Source: Phycicoccus sp. (GTDB lineage: Bacteria > Actinomycetota > Actinomycetes > Actinomycetales > Dermatophilaceae). From it: 60,903 bases of DNA. Below are positions 34,342 to 42,687 of this stretch, piece after piece (position 1 is the first letter of the stretch; the number at the start of each line of letters is the position of its first letter). Location of the stretch: contig JAGOME010000015.1 in assembly GCA_017993715.1 (NCBI GenBank), positions 1 to 60,903 of the forward strand, in the 5' to 3' direction. The translations under genes were made by a program, and so were the position numbers. The notes below the pieces were generated by a model. The model saw nothing but the letters and a program-made list of their open reading frames with translations, was not told the origin of the DNA and ran no database searches.

Positions 34342-35406
34342 TCAGGCCGGACCGGCCAGCCAAGTGTCCACACCCGCCAGCGCGGCGTCGCGCACGGCAT
34401 TCGGGGCTCGGGACGCGTGCAGTGAGGCCCGGGCCAGCGCCGCGAGCTCGCCGTCGGTTAGGTCGTGAGTCGCGCGCGCCATCGTGTACTGGTCGACCAA
34501 CCGCGTCCCGAAGATCAAGGGGTCGTCCGCCCCCAGGGCGAGTTGCGCCCCCGCGCTGATGAGGTTCCGCAGCGGCACGTCGGCCGGACGGTCGTAAACG
34601 CCGAGGGAGACGTTGCTCCAGGGACACACCTCCAACGCGATGCCCTCCTGCACCACGAGGTCGAGCACTCGCGGGTCCTCGACCGACCGTACCCCGTGGC
34701 CGAGCCGATCGGGGGCCAGCGCTGTCAGGGTCTCCTCGACCGCCGTCGGACCGAGGAGCTCACCGGCGTGGGGGACCAGGGCCAGGCCGGCCTCGCGAGC
34801 AATGCGGAATGCCGCCGCAAACTCCTCCGTCGCGCCGCGCCGCTCGTCGTTGGACAGTCCGAAGCCCACCACCCTGCCGGCGCCCTCTCCCGCGAAGCGG
34901 GCAGCTAGTCGAGCCAACGTGCGGGCCTCAAGAGGGTGGCGGATCCGGCTGGCGGCGACGACGAGCGCCACGGGCGCGGCATTCGGCTCCGCAGACACCT
35001 GGCGGGCTTCGTCGAGAATGATCTCCAGGGCGGGGGTGATGCCGCCGACAAAGGGGGCGTACGACGTTGGGTCCACCTGGAGCTCGAGCCACCGCGATCC
35101 CTCGGCGAAGTCGTCAAGGGCGGCCTCGCGCACGACCTGACGCAGATCCGCCTCGGAGCGGACGCAGGCCCGCGCGGCGTCGTAGAGCCGCTGGAAGCGG
35201 AACCAGCCCCGTTCGTCACCAGCGTCGAAGGTCGGCGGCCACTCGTTGGTCAAAGCGGCCGGCAGTCGGAGGCCATAACGCCCGGCCAACTCGTGCACGG
35301 TTGCTACCCGCATAGACCCCGTGAAGTGCAGGTGCAGGTGAGCCTTGGGCAGGCTGGCCAGGGAGCGGGGCGGGCTCGACGTGACCCGCGGGTTTGGTGG
35401 CGTCAG
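34342..35406 (-). CDS. add: Adenosine deaminase, apparent CTG start
   Basis: A 354-residue metal-dependent deaminase converting adenosine to inosine in purine salvage. The zinc motif HLHLH (residues 23-27, in PKAHLHLHFTGSM), the later VPHAGE, RLGHGVR and the catalytic LGADDPLIFG are all present. The first ATG in frame (35313, codon 32) would delete the HxH metal ligands, so the true start must be upstream. No ATG, GTG or TTG exists between the upstream stop and the motif. CTG at 35406 overlaps the TGA of the DUF5709 gene as CTGA, the position where a coupled start is expected. A sequencing error or mutation at that codon is the alternative. Confidence 0.82.
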   Translation of the reverse strand: MTPPNPRVTSSPPRSLASLPKAHLHLHFTGSMRVATVHELAGRYGLRLPAALTNEWPPTFDAGDERGWFRFQRLYDAARACVRSEADLRQVVREAALDDFAEGSRWLELQVDPTSYAPFVGGITPALEIILDEARQVSAEPNAAPVALVVAASRIRHPLEARTLARLAARFAGEGAGRVVGFGLSNDERRGATEEFAAAFRIAREAGLALVPHAGELLGPTAVEETLTALAPDRLGHGVRSVEDPRVLDLVVQEGIALEVCPWSNVSLGVYDRPADVPLRNLISAGAQLALGADDPLIFGTRLVDQYTMARATHDLTDGELAALARASLHASRAPNAVRDAALAGVDTWLAGPA

Positions 35407-35900
35407 AGGTCGTCGTCCTCGTCGTCCTCGATGATGTGCATGGCGGCCTCCTCGGCGGACGCAGCGCCCCCGTCGACCCCGACGTCCGCACCGACCAACT
35501 CGCCGTCGACATCGGGATGGGCCCCCTGGTCGGGGGCGACCAGGCGGCCCGCCCGGACGGAGCCGACCTCGTGATCGCGCAGCAGGTCGTCCTCGTCGAC
35601 GTCCCGGCCGCCGACCCGTTCGTCATCGAGGCCGGACTCGTTGTCCGGGGCGCCGTACGCAGAGTGCGGATCGGGGACCTCTTGCCGAATGCGGTCGTCG
35701 ATGGTCTCCGGCTCGACCTCGTTCCACTGGTCGATCGTGAATGCGCCCTCGCCGAAAGGTCGGTCGTTCGCAACGATTCCGGTGTCCAGAGGATCGCTCA
35801 CCGGACCCTGATCCAGTGTGTCGCTGGCGTCGAGTTGATCGGCGACCTCAATGTCAGCGGCGTCGTCGAAACCCTGAGAATCCATCGGTCGGTCGCTCAT
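35403..35900 (-). CDS. DUF5709 acidic protein
   Basis: A 165-residue very acidic, probably largely disordered protein, found almost only in actinobacteria. Recognisable blocks are DTLDQGPVSDPLDTG, then VGSVRAGRLVAPDQGAHPD, then GGAASAEEAAMHI before an Asp/Glu tail. No catalytic motif; function unknown. The stop overlaps the presumed adenosine deaminase CTG start. Confidence 0.82.
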   Translation of the reverse strand: MSDRPMDSQGFDDAADIEVADQLDASDTLDQGPVSDPLDTGIVANDRPFGEGAFTIDQWNEVEPETIDDRIRQEVPDPHSAYGAPDNESGLDDERVGGRDVDEDDLLRDHEVGSVRAGRLVAPDQGAHPDVDGELVGADVGVDGGAASAEEAAMHIIEDDEDDDL

Positions 35901-35956
35901 GACCTGACCCTACTGCGCACGCTTGGCACGCGGCATTCTGTCGGCCCGTTCGCCGG

Positions 35957-37312
35957 TCAGGCGCCTTCAGGGTTGCCCACGCTCGGCTCATAGCCGGTGT
36001 CATCGGCCCCCGACGTGAGCGACTCCGCCGCGGCGAGCGCGACGCACACCGCGACGGCATTCATCGCGGCCTGCACCTCCGAGAGCGGCGGGAACGACGG
36101 GGCGAGGCGAATGTTGCGGTCGTGCGGATCCTTGCCGTGCGGGAACGATGCGCCGGCCGGGGTCAACGCGATGCCAGCCTCCTTGGCCAGGGCCACGACG
36201 CGCGAAGCTGTCCCATCCAGAACATCGAGGCTGACGAAGTACCCGCCGGCCGGCTCGGTCCACGTCGCGATCCCCAGCCCACCCAGGCCGCCTTCCAAGG
36301 CCGCCTGCACCGCGGCGAACTTGGGCGCCAAGATCTCACGGTGCTTGACCATGTGATCCCGCACCCCTTGCGCGTTCCCGAAGAACTGGACGTGGCGCAG
36401 GTGGTTGACCTTGTCGGGGCCGATCGAGGCGTACTGCTGGTGGCGCAGGTACCAGGCCACGTTGTCGGTGCTGCTGGCCAGGACGGCCACGCCGGCGCCG
36501 GCGAAGGTGATCTTGCTCGTCGAGGCGAACACGAAGGCCCGGTTGGGGTAGCCGCCGGCCGAACAGGTGGCAACGATGTCGGCCGACTTGGCCTCGTCCT
36601 CGGTCAGGTGGTGGAAGGCGTAGGCGTTGTCCCAGAAGATGGTGAAGTCTGGCGCCGCGGTGGGCATCGCGGCCAGCCGCGCGGCCTTCGCCTCGCTGAT
36701 TGTCGACCCGGCTGGGTTGGCGTAGGTCGGCACGATCCACATGCCCTTGACGCTGGGGTCGTCCTTGACCAGGGCCTCGATCGCGGCGACGTCCGGTCCG
36801 TCATGTTCCATCGCGACGGTGACCATCTCAATCCCGTACGAGGCGAGCATCGTGAAGTGCCGGTCATAGCCGGGCACCGGGCAGATGAAGGTGAGCTTGT
36901 CCTCGTGCGCCCACGGGCGAGGCGAGCCCACCGCGCCGTGCAGGAGGAGCTGCACGAGGACGTCGTGCATCATCGTCAGGCTCGAGTTGCCGCCGGCCAC
37001 CACCTGCGCGGGGTCCACCCACAAGAGCTCGGCGAAGATCTCCCGCAGCTCGCGCAGCCCATTGAGGCCGCCGTAGTTCCGGACGTCGACTCCGTCGGCA
37101 TCGAGGTGGCCCTCGGGCAGGGTCAGTAGGGCTTCGGCGAGATCGAGCTGCTCAGCGCTGGGTTTGCCCCGCGTGAGATCCAACTTCAGTCCCTGGGCAC
37201 GCACGTCCTCGTAGGCTGCGCGCTGCTCGGCCAGGAATGCCGCGAGCTCGTCGGTGCTGCGCTCGGCGAGGGGCCGTGGGGTGGGCTGGGTCGACTGGGC
37301 CTGGGTGCTCAC
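35957..37312 (-). CDS. aspT: PLP-dependent aspartate aminotransferase, AspT type
   Basis: A 451-residue fold-type I aminotransferase. Near the N-terminus LKLDLTRGKPSAEQLD and VRNYGGLNGLRE are diagnostic of the subgroup represented by Corynebacterium AspT. Later come CPVPGYDRHF, the PLP-contacting WDNAYAFHHL, and the PLP lysine 267 in STSKITFAGAG. HDRNIRLAPSFPP supplies the carboxylate-binding Arg. It would interconvert aspartate/2-oxoglutarate and oxaloacetate/glutamate. GTG 37312 was chosen because family similarity starts soon after and AGGG lies upstream; 63 further upstream codons are not conserved. Confidence 0.9.
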   Translation of the reverse strand: MSTQAQSTQPTPRPLAERSTDELAAFLAEQRAAYEDVRAQGLKLDLTRGKPSAEQLDLAEALLTLPEGHLDADGVDVRNYGGLNGLRELREIFAELLWVDPAQVVAGGNSSLTMMHDVLVQLLLHGAVGSPRPWAHEDKLTFICPVPGYDRHFTMLASYGIEMVTVAMEHDGPDVAAIEALVKDDPSVKGMWIVPTYANPAGSTISEAKAARLAAMPTAAPDFTIFWDNAYAFHHLTEDEAKSADIVATCSAGGYPNRAFVFASTSKITFAGAGVAVLASSTDNVAWYLRHQQYASIGPDKVNHLRHVQFFGNAQGVRDHMVKHREILAPKFAAVQAALEGGLGGLGIATWTEPAGGYFVSLDVLDGTASRVVALAKEAGIALTPAGASFPHGKDPHDRNIRLAPSFPPLSEVQAAMNAVAVCVALAAAESLTSGADDTGYEPSVGNPEGA

Positions 37313-37520
37313 AGGCCCTATGTTTCCACTCCTCGCGCGGGCGCCGCGCATGCGTCTGCTCGGCGGCGGCCAGATCCACGGAGAACCCGGGGCCTGGCGG
37401 CGGGTTTCGCGGGTGCAGACCCCGTCCCGTATGCTTGTCGCTTGGTGTCTCCCATCGTTCCGGCCTGCCCGGACGGGGTGGCGCCTCCCGGGACGCTTCA
37501 CCCCAATGAAGCCGTTCCGT

Positions 37521-37593
37521 AGGGCAGTGGCTCAATTGGTAGAGCACCGGTCTCCAAAACCGGCGGTTGGGGGTTCGAGTCCCTCCTGCCCTG
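37521..37593 (+). tRNA. tRNA-Trp (CCA anticodon)
   Basis: Acceptor AGGGCAG (37521-37527) pairs with CTGCCCT (37586-37592), with discriminator G. The anticodon loop TCTCCAAAA gives CCA. CCA-3' is not encoded. Its place just upstream of secE-nusG is conserved in actinobacteria. Confidence 0.95.
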
Positions 37594-37699
37594 CGTCGCA
37601 CGTGTGGTTCGCCCACGCTGCGGAGCTGGATCCGTCCACTCCGCCGTGTTCGGTGATGCCGCGCGGGTGGCCCGAACACTGACAACCGAAAGAGGCATC

Positions 37700-37957
37700 G
37701 TGACCGATGTGGGCACCTCCCGGCCGGCTCCCCGCAAGGGCGCCAAGCAGGGCAACCCCGTGTCGCGATTCTTCGCGTCCGTTGCCTTGTTCGTGCGCCA
37801 GATCCTCGACGAGTTGCGCAAGGTCGTGCGGCCGACGCGCGCCGAGCTGTGGCAGTACACCCTCGTCGTCATCGTCTTTGTGACGGTGATGATGCTGATC
37901 GTGTCCGGCCTCGACTTCGGCTTCTCCCGGCTCGTCGGACTTGTCTTCGGTGGCTAA
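37700..37957 (+). CDS. secE: Preprotein translocase subunit SecE
   Basis: An 85-residue single-span membrane subunit that braces the SecY channel. The amphipathic helix FVRQILDELRKVVRPTRAEL is the SecE signature. It is followed by one membrane helix, YTLVVIVFVTVMMLIVSGLDF. The N-terminus is basic and cytosolic. The GTG start has AAAGAGG nearby. nusG follows 57 bp later, the usual pair. Confidence 0.95.
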   Translation: MTDVGTSRPAPRKGAKQGNPVSRFFASVALFVRQILDELRKVVRPTRAELWQYTLVVIVFVTVMMLIVSGLDFGFSRLVGLVFGG

Positions 37958-38014
37958 CGCGCCGACCGCGAGCCATCAATCCTGCACGACGTAGAACGGA
38001 AGTTGAGGTCAGCC

Positions 38015-38863
38015 GTGTCCGACCAGTGGACCAGCGATCACCAGGACGTCCTGTCCGAGGACGCCCCTGAGGTGCTCCCTGACGCCGATGCGGAGGTTGC
38101 CGATGAGGCGAGCGACGTCGAGGCGACGCAGGACGTGGCGACCGACGAGGCCGCATCGGAGGATGAGTCGGGCAGCGAGGATGACGTTCTGATCGCGCCC
38201 ACCGAGTCCGACGAGGACGGCGATGTCGTCCCCGACGTTGACCCCATCAAGGCGTTCAAGGCCGACCTCGCGAGCCGCTTCGGCGACTGGTACGTCGTGC
38301 ACTCCTACGCCGGTTACGAGAACCGCGTCAAGGCCAACCTCGAGACCCGGATCGTGTCCTTGAACATGGAGGACTACATCTTCGAGATCGAGGTCCCCAT
38401 GGAGGAGGTCACCGAGATCAAGAACGGCCAGCGCAAGCTGGTCCGTCGGGTCCGGATGCCCGGATACGTCCTGGTGCGCATGGACCTCACCGACGAGTCG
38501 TGGGGCACGGTGCGGCATACGCCCGGCGTGACCGGGTTCGTGGGCAACGCCCACCAGCCCGTCCCGCTCTCGCTGGACGAGGTCTACTCGATGATTAAGC
38601 CCGCTGACCTTGAGGCGCAGGCCCAGGTCGGCCAGGCCGCTGCCGGTGGTGGCGCTCCCGGCAAGTCCGGCTCCGGGCACGATCAGGTCGTCGTCGACTT
38701 CGAGGTCGGCGAGTCCGTCACGGTCATGGATGGTCCCTTCGAGACCCTCCCGGCCACGATCAGCGAGATCGACGCTGTGCACAGCAAGCTCAAGGTGCTC
38801 GTGTCGATCTTCGGCCGCGAAACTCCCGTCGAGCTCTCGTTCAGCCAGGTCTCCAAGCTGTAA
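38015..38863 (+). CDS. nusG: Transcription termination/antitermination factor NusG
   Basis: A 282-residue NusG that binds the RNA polymerase clamp and links it to Rho or ribosomal S10. The NGN domain begins at [20 protein letters not shown] and includes [14 protein letters not shown] and [10 protein letters not shown]. The KOW domain is at the C-terminus ([19 protein letters not shown]). The first ~85 residues are an acidic Asp/Glu-rich extension, usual for actinobacteria but longer than in E. coli. A Gly/Ala-rich linker joins the domains. GTG 38015 has GAGG six bases upstream. Confidence 0.96.
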   Translation: MSDQWTSDHQDVLSEDAPEVLPDADAEVADEASDVEATQDVATDEAASEDESGSEDDVLIAPTESDEDGDVVPDVDPIKAFKADLASRFGDWYVVHSYAGYENRVKANLETRIVSLNMEDYIFEIEVPMEEVTEIKNGQRKLVRRVRMPGYVLVRMDLTDESWGTVRHTPGVTGFVGNAHQPVPLSLDEVYSMIKPADLEAQAQVGQAAAGGGAPGKSGSGHDQVVVDFEVGESVTVMDGPFETLPATISEIDAVHSKLKVLVSIFGRETPVELSFSQVSKL

Positions 38864-38872
38864 CCACGCGGG

Positions 38873-38989
38873 GCTCCGCCCCGTGAACCCCGAGAAACTG
38901 ACCCGGCTTCGCCGGGGCGGACAAACTCCATAAGACGTGACGAGGCGCTGAGCGCCTCGTTGACACCCAAAGCCTTCGGCTTTGGGTGT
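38873..38989 (+). terminator. Hairpin cluster between nusG and rplK
   Basis: ACGAGGCGC (38940-38948), TGA, GCGCCTCGT (38952-38960) is a perfect 9-bp stem. It is followed by ACACCCAAAGC (38963-38973), loop CTTCG, GCTTTGGGTGT (38979-38989), a perfect 11-bp stem. A GGGGCTCCGCCCC hairpin lies at the start of the gap, near 38877. Together they may attenuate or end nusG transcription before rplK. Confidence 0.75.
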
Positions 38990-39041
38990 GGCAACCGGGT
39001 CATCGCCCCACGGCGTGGGCCCACAACACGAAAGAGGCAAC

Positions 39042-39473
39042 ATGCCCCCCAAGAAGAAGGTCTCGGGTTACATCAACCTGCAGATCCAGGCCGGTGCCGC
39101 GACGCCGGCTCCCCCCGTCGGCCCCGCGCTCGGTCAGCACGGTGTCAACATCATGGAGTTCGTCAAGGCGTACAACGCGGCGACCGAGCACCAGCGGGGG
39201 AGCATCATCCCCGTCGTTATCACCGTCTACGAAGACCGCACCTTCACGTTCATCACCAAGACCCCCCCGGCCTCGGAGCTGATCAAGAAGGCCGCCGGTG
39301 TCCCCAAGGGCGCGGGCAACCCGCTCAAGGACAAGGTCGGCAAGCTCTCCAAGGACCAGCTCCGCGAGATCGCCGAGACCAAGATGCCCGACCTGAACGC
39401 CAATGACATCGATGCCGCGATGAAGATCATCGCCGGCACCGCGCGTCAGATGGGCATCCAGACCGAGCTCTGA
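39042..39473 (+). CDS. rplK: 50S ribosomal protein L11
   Basis: A 143-residue L11 of the GTPase-associated centre. Its N-terminal domain has [20 protein letters not shown], where the Pro-rich linker contacts EF-G and thiostrepton. The C-terminal domain binds 23S rRNA ([19 protein letters not shown]). ATG 39042 follows AAAGAGG. It forms an operon with rplA, separated by a hairpin made of the GAATGCCG-type motif. Confidence 0.97.
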   Translation: MPPKKKVSGYINLQIQAGAATPAPPVGPALGQHGVNIMEFVKAYNAATEHQRGSIIPVVITVYEDRTFTFITKTPPASELIKKAAGVPKGAGNPLKDKVGKLSKDQLREIAETKMPDLNANDIDAAMKIIAGTARQMGIQTEL

Positions 39474-39500
39474 CGTCGCCGACACCCGTCGACGACGTCA

Positions 39501-39539
39501 CGGAATGCCGTGCGCTCCCCCCGAGCGCACGGCATACCG
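39501..39539 (+). terminator. Inverted pair of the GWATGCCG motif between rplK and rplA
   Basis: CGGAATGCCGTGCGCTC (39501-39517) pairs with GAGCGCACGGCATACCG (39523-39539), with one A-A mismatch and a five-C loop. One arm carries GAATGCCG and the other CGGCATAC. There is no U-tract. Confidence 0.75.
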
Positions 39540-39628
39540 ACACCGCCGGACCCGAAGGGGACCGGCGGGTGGGAGGGCCCGCGCAGGCCCGCACCACAAC
39601 TCCACCCGTATGCACACCAGGAGCAATC

Positions 39629-40348
39629 ATGAAGCGCAGCAAGGCCTACCGCGCCGCCGAGGAGCGGATCAACCCCAGCACCGTCTACGTCCCCCTCGAC
39701 GCCATCCGGCTCGCCAAGGAGAACGCGTCGGCCAAGTACGACGAGACCGTCGAGGTTGCGTTCCGGCTCGGCGTCGACCCCCGCAAGGCCGACCAGATGG
39801 TCCGTGGCACCGTCAACCTGCCCAACGGCACCGGCAAGACCGCCCGCGTCCTCGTCTTCGCTAACGGCGACAAGGCCGAGGCCGCCCGCGAGGCCGGCGC
39901 CGACTACGTGGGCAGCGATGAGCTGATCGATAAGGTCGCCGGCGGCTGGCTCGACTTCGACGCTGTCGTCGCCACGCCCGACCTCATGGGCAAGGTCGGA
40001 CGCCTCGGCAAGGTCCTGGGTCCGCGCGGCCTCATGCCCAACCCCAAGACCGGCACCGTCACCATGGACACCGCCAAGGCCGTCACCGACATCAAGGGCG
40101 GCAAGATCGAGTTCCGCGTCGACAAGCACGCCAACCTGCACTTCATCATCGGCAAAGTCTCGTTCACTGATCAGGCCCTCATCGAGAACTACGCGGCCGC
40201 CATCGAAGAGGTCCTGCGGCTCAAGCCGTCGGCCTCCAAGGGTCGCTACCTGCTCAAGGGCACGCTGACCACGACGATGGGCCCCGGCATTCCGCTGGAC
40301 GTCACCAAGACCCGCAACCTCCTCGAGGACGACGCGGCCGTCGCCTGA
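39629..40348 (+). CDS. rplA: 50S ribosomal protein L1
   Basis: A 239-residue L1 that forms the mobile stalk near the ribosomal exit site. It may repress its own operon, as in other bacteria. Conserved blocks: [40 protein letters not shown] and [23 protein letters not shown] 39629 follows AGGAG; a further 20 upstream codons were rejected. A strong hairpin ends the unit. Confidence 0.97.
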   Translation: MKRSKAYRAAEERINPSTVYVPLDAIRLAKENASAKYDETVEVAFRLGVDPRKADQMVRGTVNLPNGTGKTARVLVFANGDKAEAAREAGADYVGSDELIDKVAGGWLDFDAVVATPDLMGKVGRLGKVLGPRGLMPNPKTGTVTMDTAKAVTDIKGGKIEFRVDKHANLHFIIGKVSFTDQALIENYAAAIEEVLRLKPSASKGRYLLKGTLTTTMGPGIPLDVTKTRNLLEDDAAVA

Positions 40349-40360
40349 CGCACCCACGCC

Positions 40361-40399
40361 CACGAAGGCCCGGCACCCCTGGGGTGCCGGGCCTTCGTG
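40361..40399 (+). terminator. Strong terminator after rplA
   Basis: CACGAAGGCCCGGCACCCC pairs perfectly with GGTGCCGGGCCTTCGTG across a TGG-containing loop. It separates rplKA from the convergent tetR-type gene. Confidence 0.88.
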
Positions 40400-40421
40400 T
40401 GTGCCTCGACGCCTGCGCGGG

Positions 40422-41060
40422 TCAGGACCCTGCGCGGGACCGGGGCGTGGGATCGGGTCGGGGACGCAGCGGTGTGTCGAGGGCAAGCTCGGCGTAGGCC
40501 ACAACGCTTTCGCGGATCTGGGCTCGGTCGCCCGGAATGCCGATGACGGGGTAGAAGTCGTAGGCATCTTCGAGCGCCACGATGTGGCGGGCGATCGTCG
40601 GCGTCGGCAGCCGGGGCCGGAAGACGGCCAGGCCGGACCCGATGTCAAGGGTCGTCAGGTACAGCTGGACCTGACGTTCGACGACCGAGCGGGCCAAGGG
40701 CGCCAAGTGGGACCGAATCCGCACCAAGGCGGCGGACTCATAGAGCAGCCGCAGGTCGTCGCTGATTTCATCGGGGATGCCGGCCTCGATCAGTGCGAGC
40801 AACCGAGCCTGGACATCGGGAATGCCCTCGGCGAGGGCCCGACGCCGGTCATAGAACTCCTCCATCACACCTTCCACGGCGGCCGTGATGAGCTCGTCGA
40901 AGGTGTCGAAGTGATAGAGCACGGAGCCGGTGGAGACGTTGGCCTGCGTCGCGACCGCTCGCACGGTCAGGCCCGCGACGCCTTTCTCGCGGGCGACAAT
41001 GCGCGCGGCCCCGATCAGCCGTTCCCGGCGATCGGGGCCACGCGCGGTGGTGGAGCTCAC
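40422..41060 (-). CDS. TetR-family transcriptional regulator
   Basis: A 212-residue regulator. The N-terminal HTH region is RRERLIGAARIVAREKG... LTVRAVATQANVSTGSVLYHF, typical for TetR. The ligand-binding helical domain is unlike any I can name. It lies nine bases after the APC permease stop in the same direction and probably controls that permease and the divergent peptidase. A perfect 14-bp palindrome in the permease/peptidase gap is its likely operator. Confidence 0.9.
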   Translation of the reverse strand: MSSTTARGPDRRERLIGAARIVAREKGVAGLTVRAVATQANVSTGSVLYHFDTFDELITAAVEGVMEEFYDRRRALAEGIPDVQARLLALIEAGIPDEISDDLRLLYESAALVRIRSHLAPLARSVVERQVQLYLTTLDIGSGLAVFRPRLPTPTIARHIVALEDAYDFYPVIGIPGDRAQIRESVVAYAELALDTPLRPRPDPTPRSRAGS

Positions 41061-41069
41061 CGCTGCACT

Positions 41070-42542
41070 TTAGGCGACGTCGTCAGAAACGTCGGCGACG
41101 AGGTTCTCGTACTTCTCCGGACGGTTCGACTTCATCCAGTAGGCCGTGATGATGCCGACGATGAACAGGATCGGCGTCGGGGACAGCAGAAGCAGGTTCT
41201 CGGTCTGCCCGAGACCCGAGATCACCTCGAAGTTGAGCACGATGAGGATGAACCCGACCGCGAGCCCCAACGCTCCGAGCACGGGGGCCACGATGACCCG
41301 GAAGACGTTCTCCCCGCGCCGGTCCCGCAGGAAGAACACGACCACAGCGATCGCCGTCGCGGCCTGGCTGAAGATGATGCCGGCCACGCCTGAGGAGTAG
41401 GTCCACAGGCCGAACTGCGTGAACGGATCCGCCTGGAGCACGATGGCGATGACGATCGCGACGAAGCTGATGATCGACATGGTCAGGCTCGCGGTGGCGG
41501 GAGCACCGGTCGAGGTGACGTGCCCGAGGCGACGGGGCAGCAGTCCCTCACGCCCGAACGCGAACAGGTAGCGCGAGGCCCCATTGTGGAAGGCGAGCAG
41601 GCACGCGAAGAAGCTCGTAATGATGAGCACTTCCATGACGTAGGACGCCCAGGTGCCCAGGTAGGTGCCGCCGGCGATGAGGGTGAGGTAGGGCCAGTCC
41701 TCCGTCTGGGCGGCCGCCTGAATGCCCTCGATGCCGAAGGCGTAGGTCAGAATCCAGAACATGAAGCCGTAGAGCAGGGCGAGCATCGAGACCGCGATGT
41801 AGGTGGCGCGGGGAATGGTGCGCCGGGGCTCCTTGGCTTCCTCGCTGTAGATCGCCGTGCCCTCGAAGCCGACGTACGCGCCGAAGGCGAGGACGAGGAG
41901 CGGGGCGGCTGCCGAGGTGAGCAGGAAGTTCTGCGGGTTGAAGGGCGCAGCCGACGGCGCCTCGGGGCCGCCCTTGATGAGCACGACGACGGCCAGGATC
42001 ACCAGGATCGCGACCTCAGCAGTGAGCAGGACGCCCAGGGTGCGCGCGCCCACTTCCACGGACCGGCGGCCGAGGAAGGCCACGGCGGCCAGCACGGTCA
42101 GGCTGAAGACCCACCACGGGATGTCCGCACTGAACAGTCCGAAGAAGTCCTGGAAGAGGAGGTTCCCGAAGAACCCGATGTAGGCATAGAACGACAGCGT
42201 CAGCACGATGTAGCTGAAGATCGTGATGACGGCGACACCGAGCCCGTACGGCTTGTTGACGCCGCGCGCGGCATACGCGTAGAACGCGCCGGCGTTGCGC
42301 ACGTAGCCCGTCATGGCGGTGAAGCCGGCGGCGAAAAGGAGCAGGACCAGGCCGCCGAACATCATGGCGCCCGGTCCGCCGATGCCGCCGAAGTGGAAGG
42401 CGCTCGGGGCGGCGGAGACGACGACCGTGAGCGGCGCGGCCGCAGAGACCACGAGGAAGACGATGTCAACGACGCCGAGGCGGCCTCTGGCCAGGCCTTG
42501 GTCCGCCGTGTTGGCGGTTTGGGCGGTGCTGGGAGACGACAC
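41070..42542 (-). CDS. APC-superfamily amino-acid/amine permease
   Basis: A 490-residue transporter with about 12 membrane helices. TM1 has the unwound motif VSAAAPLTVVVSAAPSAF, and GAFYAYAARGVNKPYG and GFEGTAIYSEEAKEPRRTIPRA match the APC family signature. It would import an amino acid, amine or small peptide by proton symport or exchange. GTG 42542 has AGAGG eight bases upstream; an upstream in-frame start adds 28 unlike residues. Context with a TetR regulator and a P1 aminopeptidase suggests a peptide or beta-amino-acid utilisation module. Confidence 0.88.
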   Translation of the reverse strand: MSSPSTAQTANTADQGLARGRLGVVDIVFLVVSAAAPLTVVVSAAPSAFHFGGIGGPGAMMFGGLVLLLFAAGFTAMTGYVRNAGAFYAYAARGVNKPYGLGVAVITIFSYIVLTLSFYAYIGFFGNLLFQDFFGLFSADIPWWVFSLTVLAAVAFLGRRSVEVGARTLGVLLTAEVAILVILAVVVLIKGGPEAPSAAPFNPQNFLLTSAAAPLLVLAFGAYVGFEGTAIYSEEAKEPRRTIPRATYIAVSMLALLYGFMFWILTYAFGIEGIQAAAQTEDWPYLTLIAGGTYLGTWASYVMEVLIITSFFACLLAFHNGASRYLFAFGREGLLPRRLGHVTSTGAPATASLTMSIISFVAIVIAIVLQADPFTQFGLWTYSSGVAGIIFSQAATAIAVVVFFLRDRRGENVFRVIVAPVLGALGLAVGFILIVLNFEVISGLGQTENLLLLSPTPILFIVGIITAYWMKSNRPEKYENLVADVSDDVA

Positions 42543-42583
42543 GGAGCATGCCTCTTTTCTGCCGACAGCGATGGCGGCTCTTC

Positions 42584-42597
42584 TGAACAGTTGTTCA
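42584..42597. promoter_or_regulatory. Perfect 14-bp palindrome, TetR operator candidate
   Basis: TGAACA-GT-TGTTCA between the divergent permease and P1 peptidase starts. The spacing and symmetry suit a TetR dimer, and the tetR-type gene is in the same cluster. It lies 42 bp upstream of the permease start. Confidence 0.65.
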
Positions 42598-42687
42598 AGA
42601 TTGCCTGGCCTAGGGGTTGCGGTCAAGGGGGTTGGCCCGGTTTCCTTAGGTTGACCGTGCGTTCAGAGTAGAAAGCAGAGGGATCCC

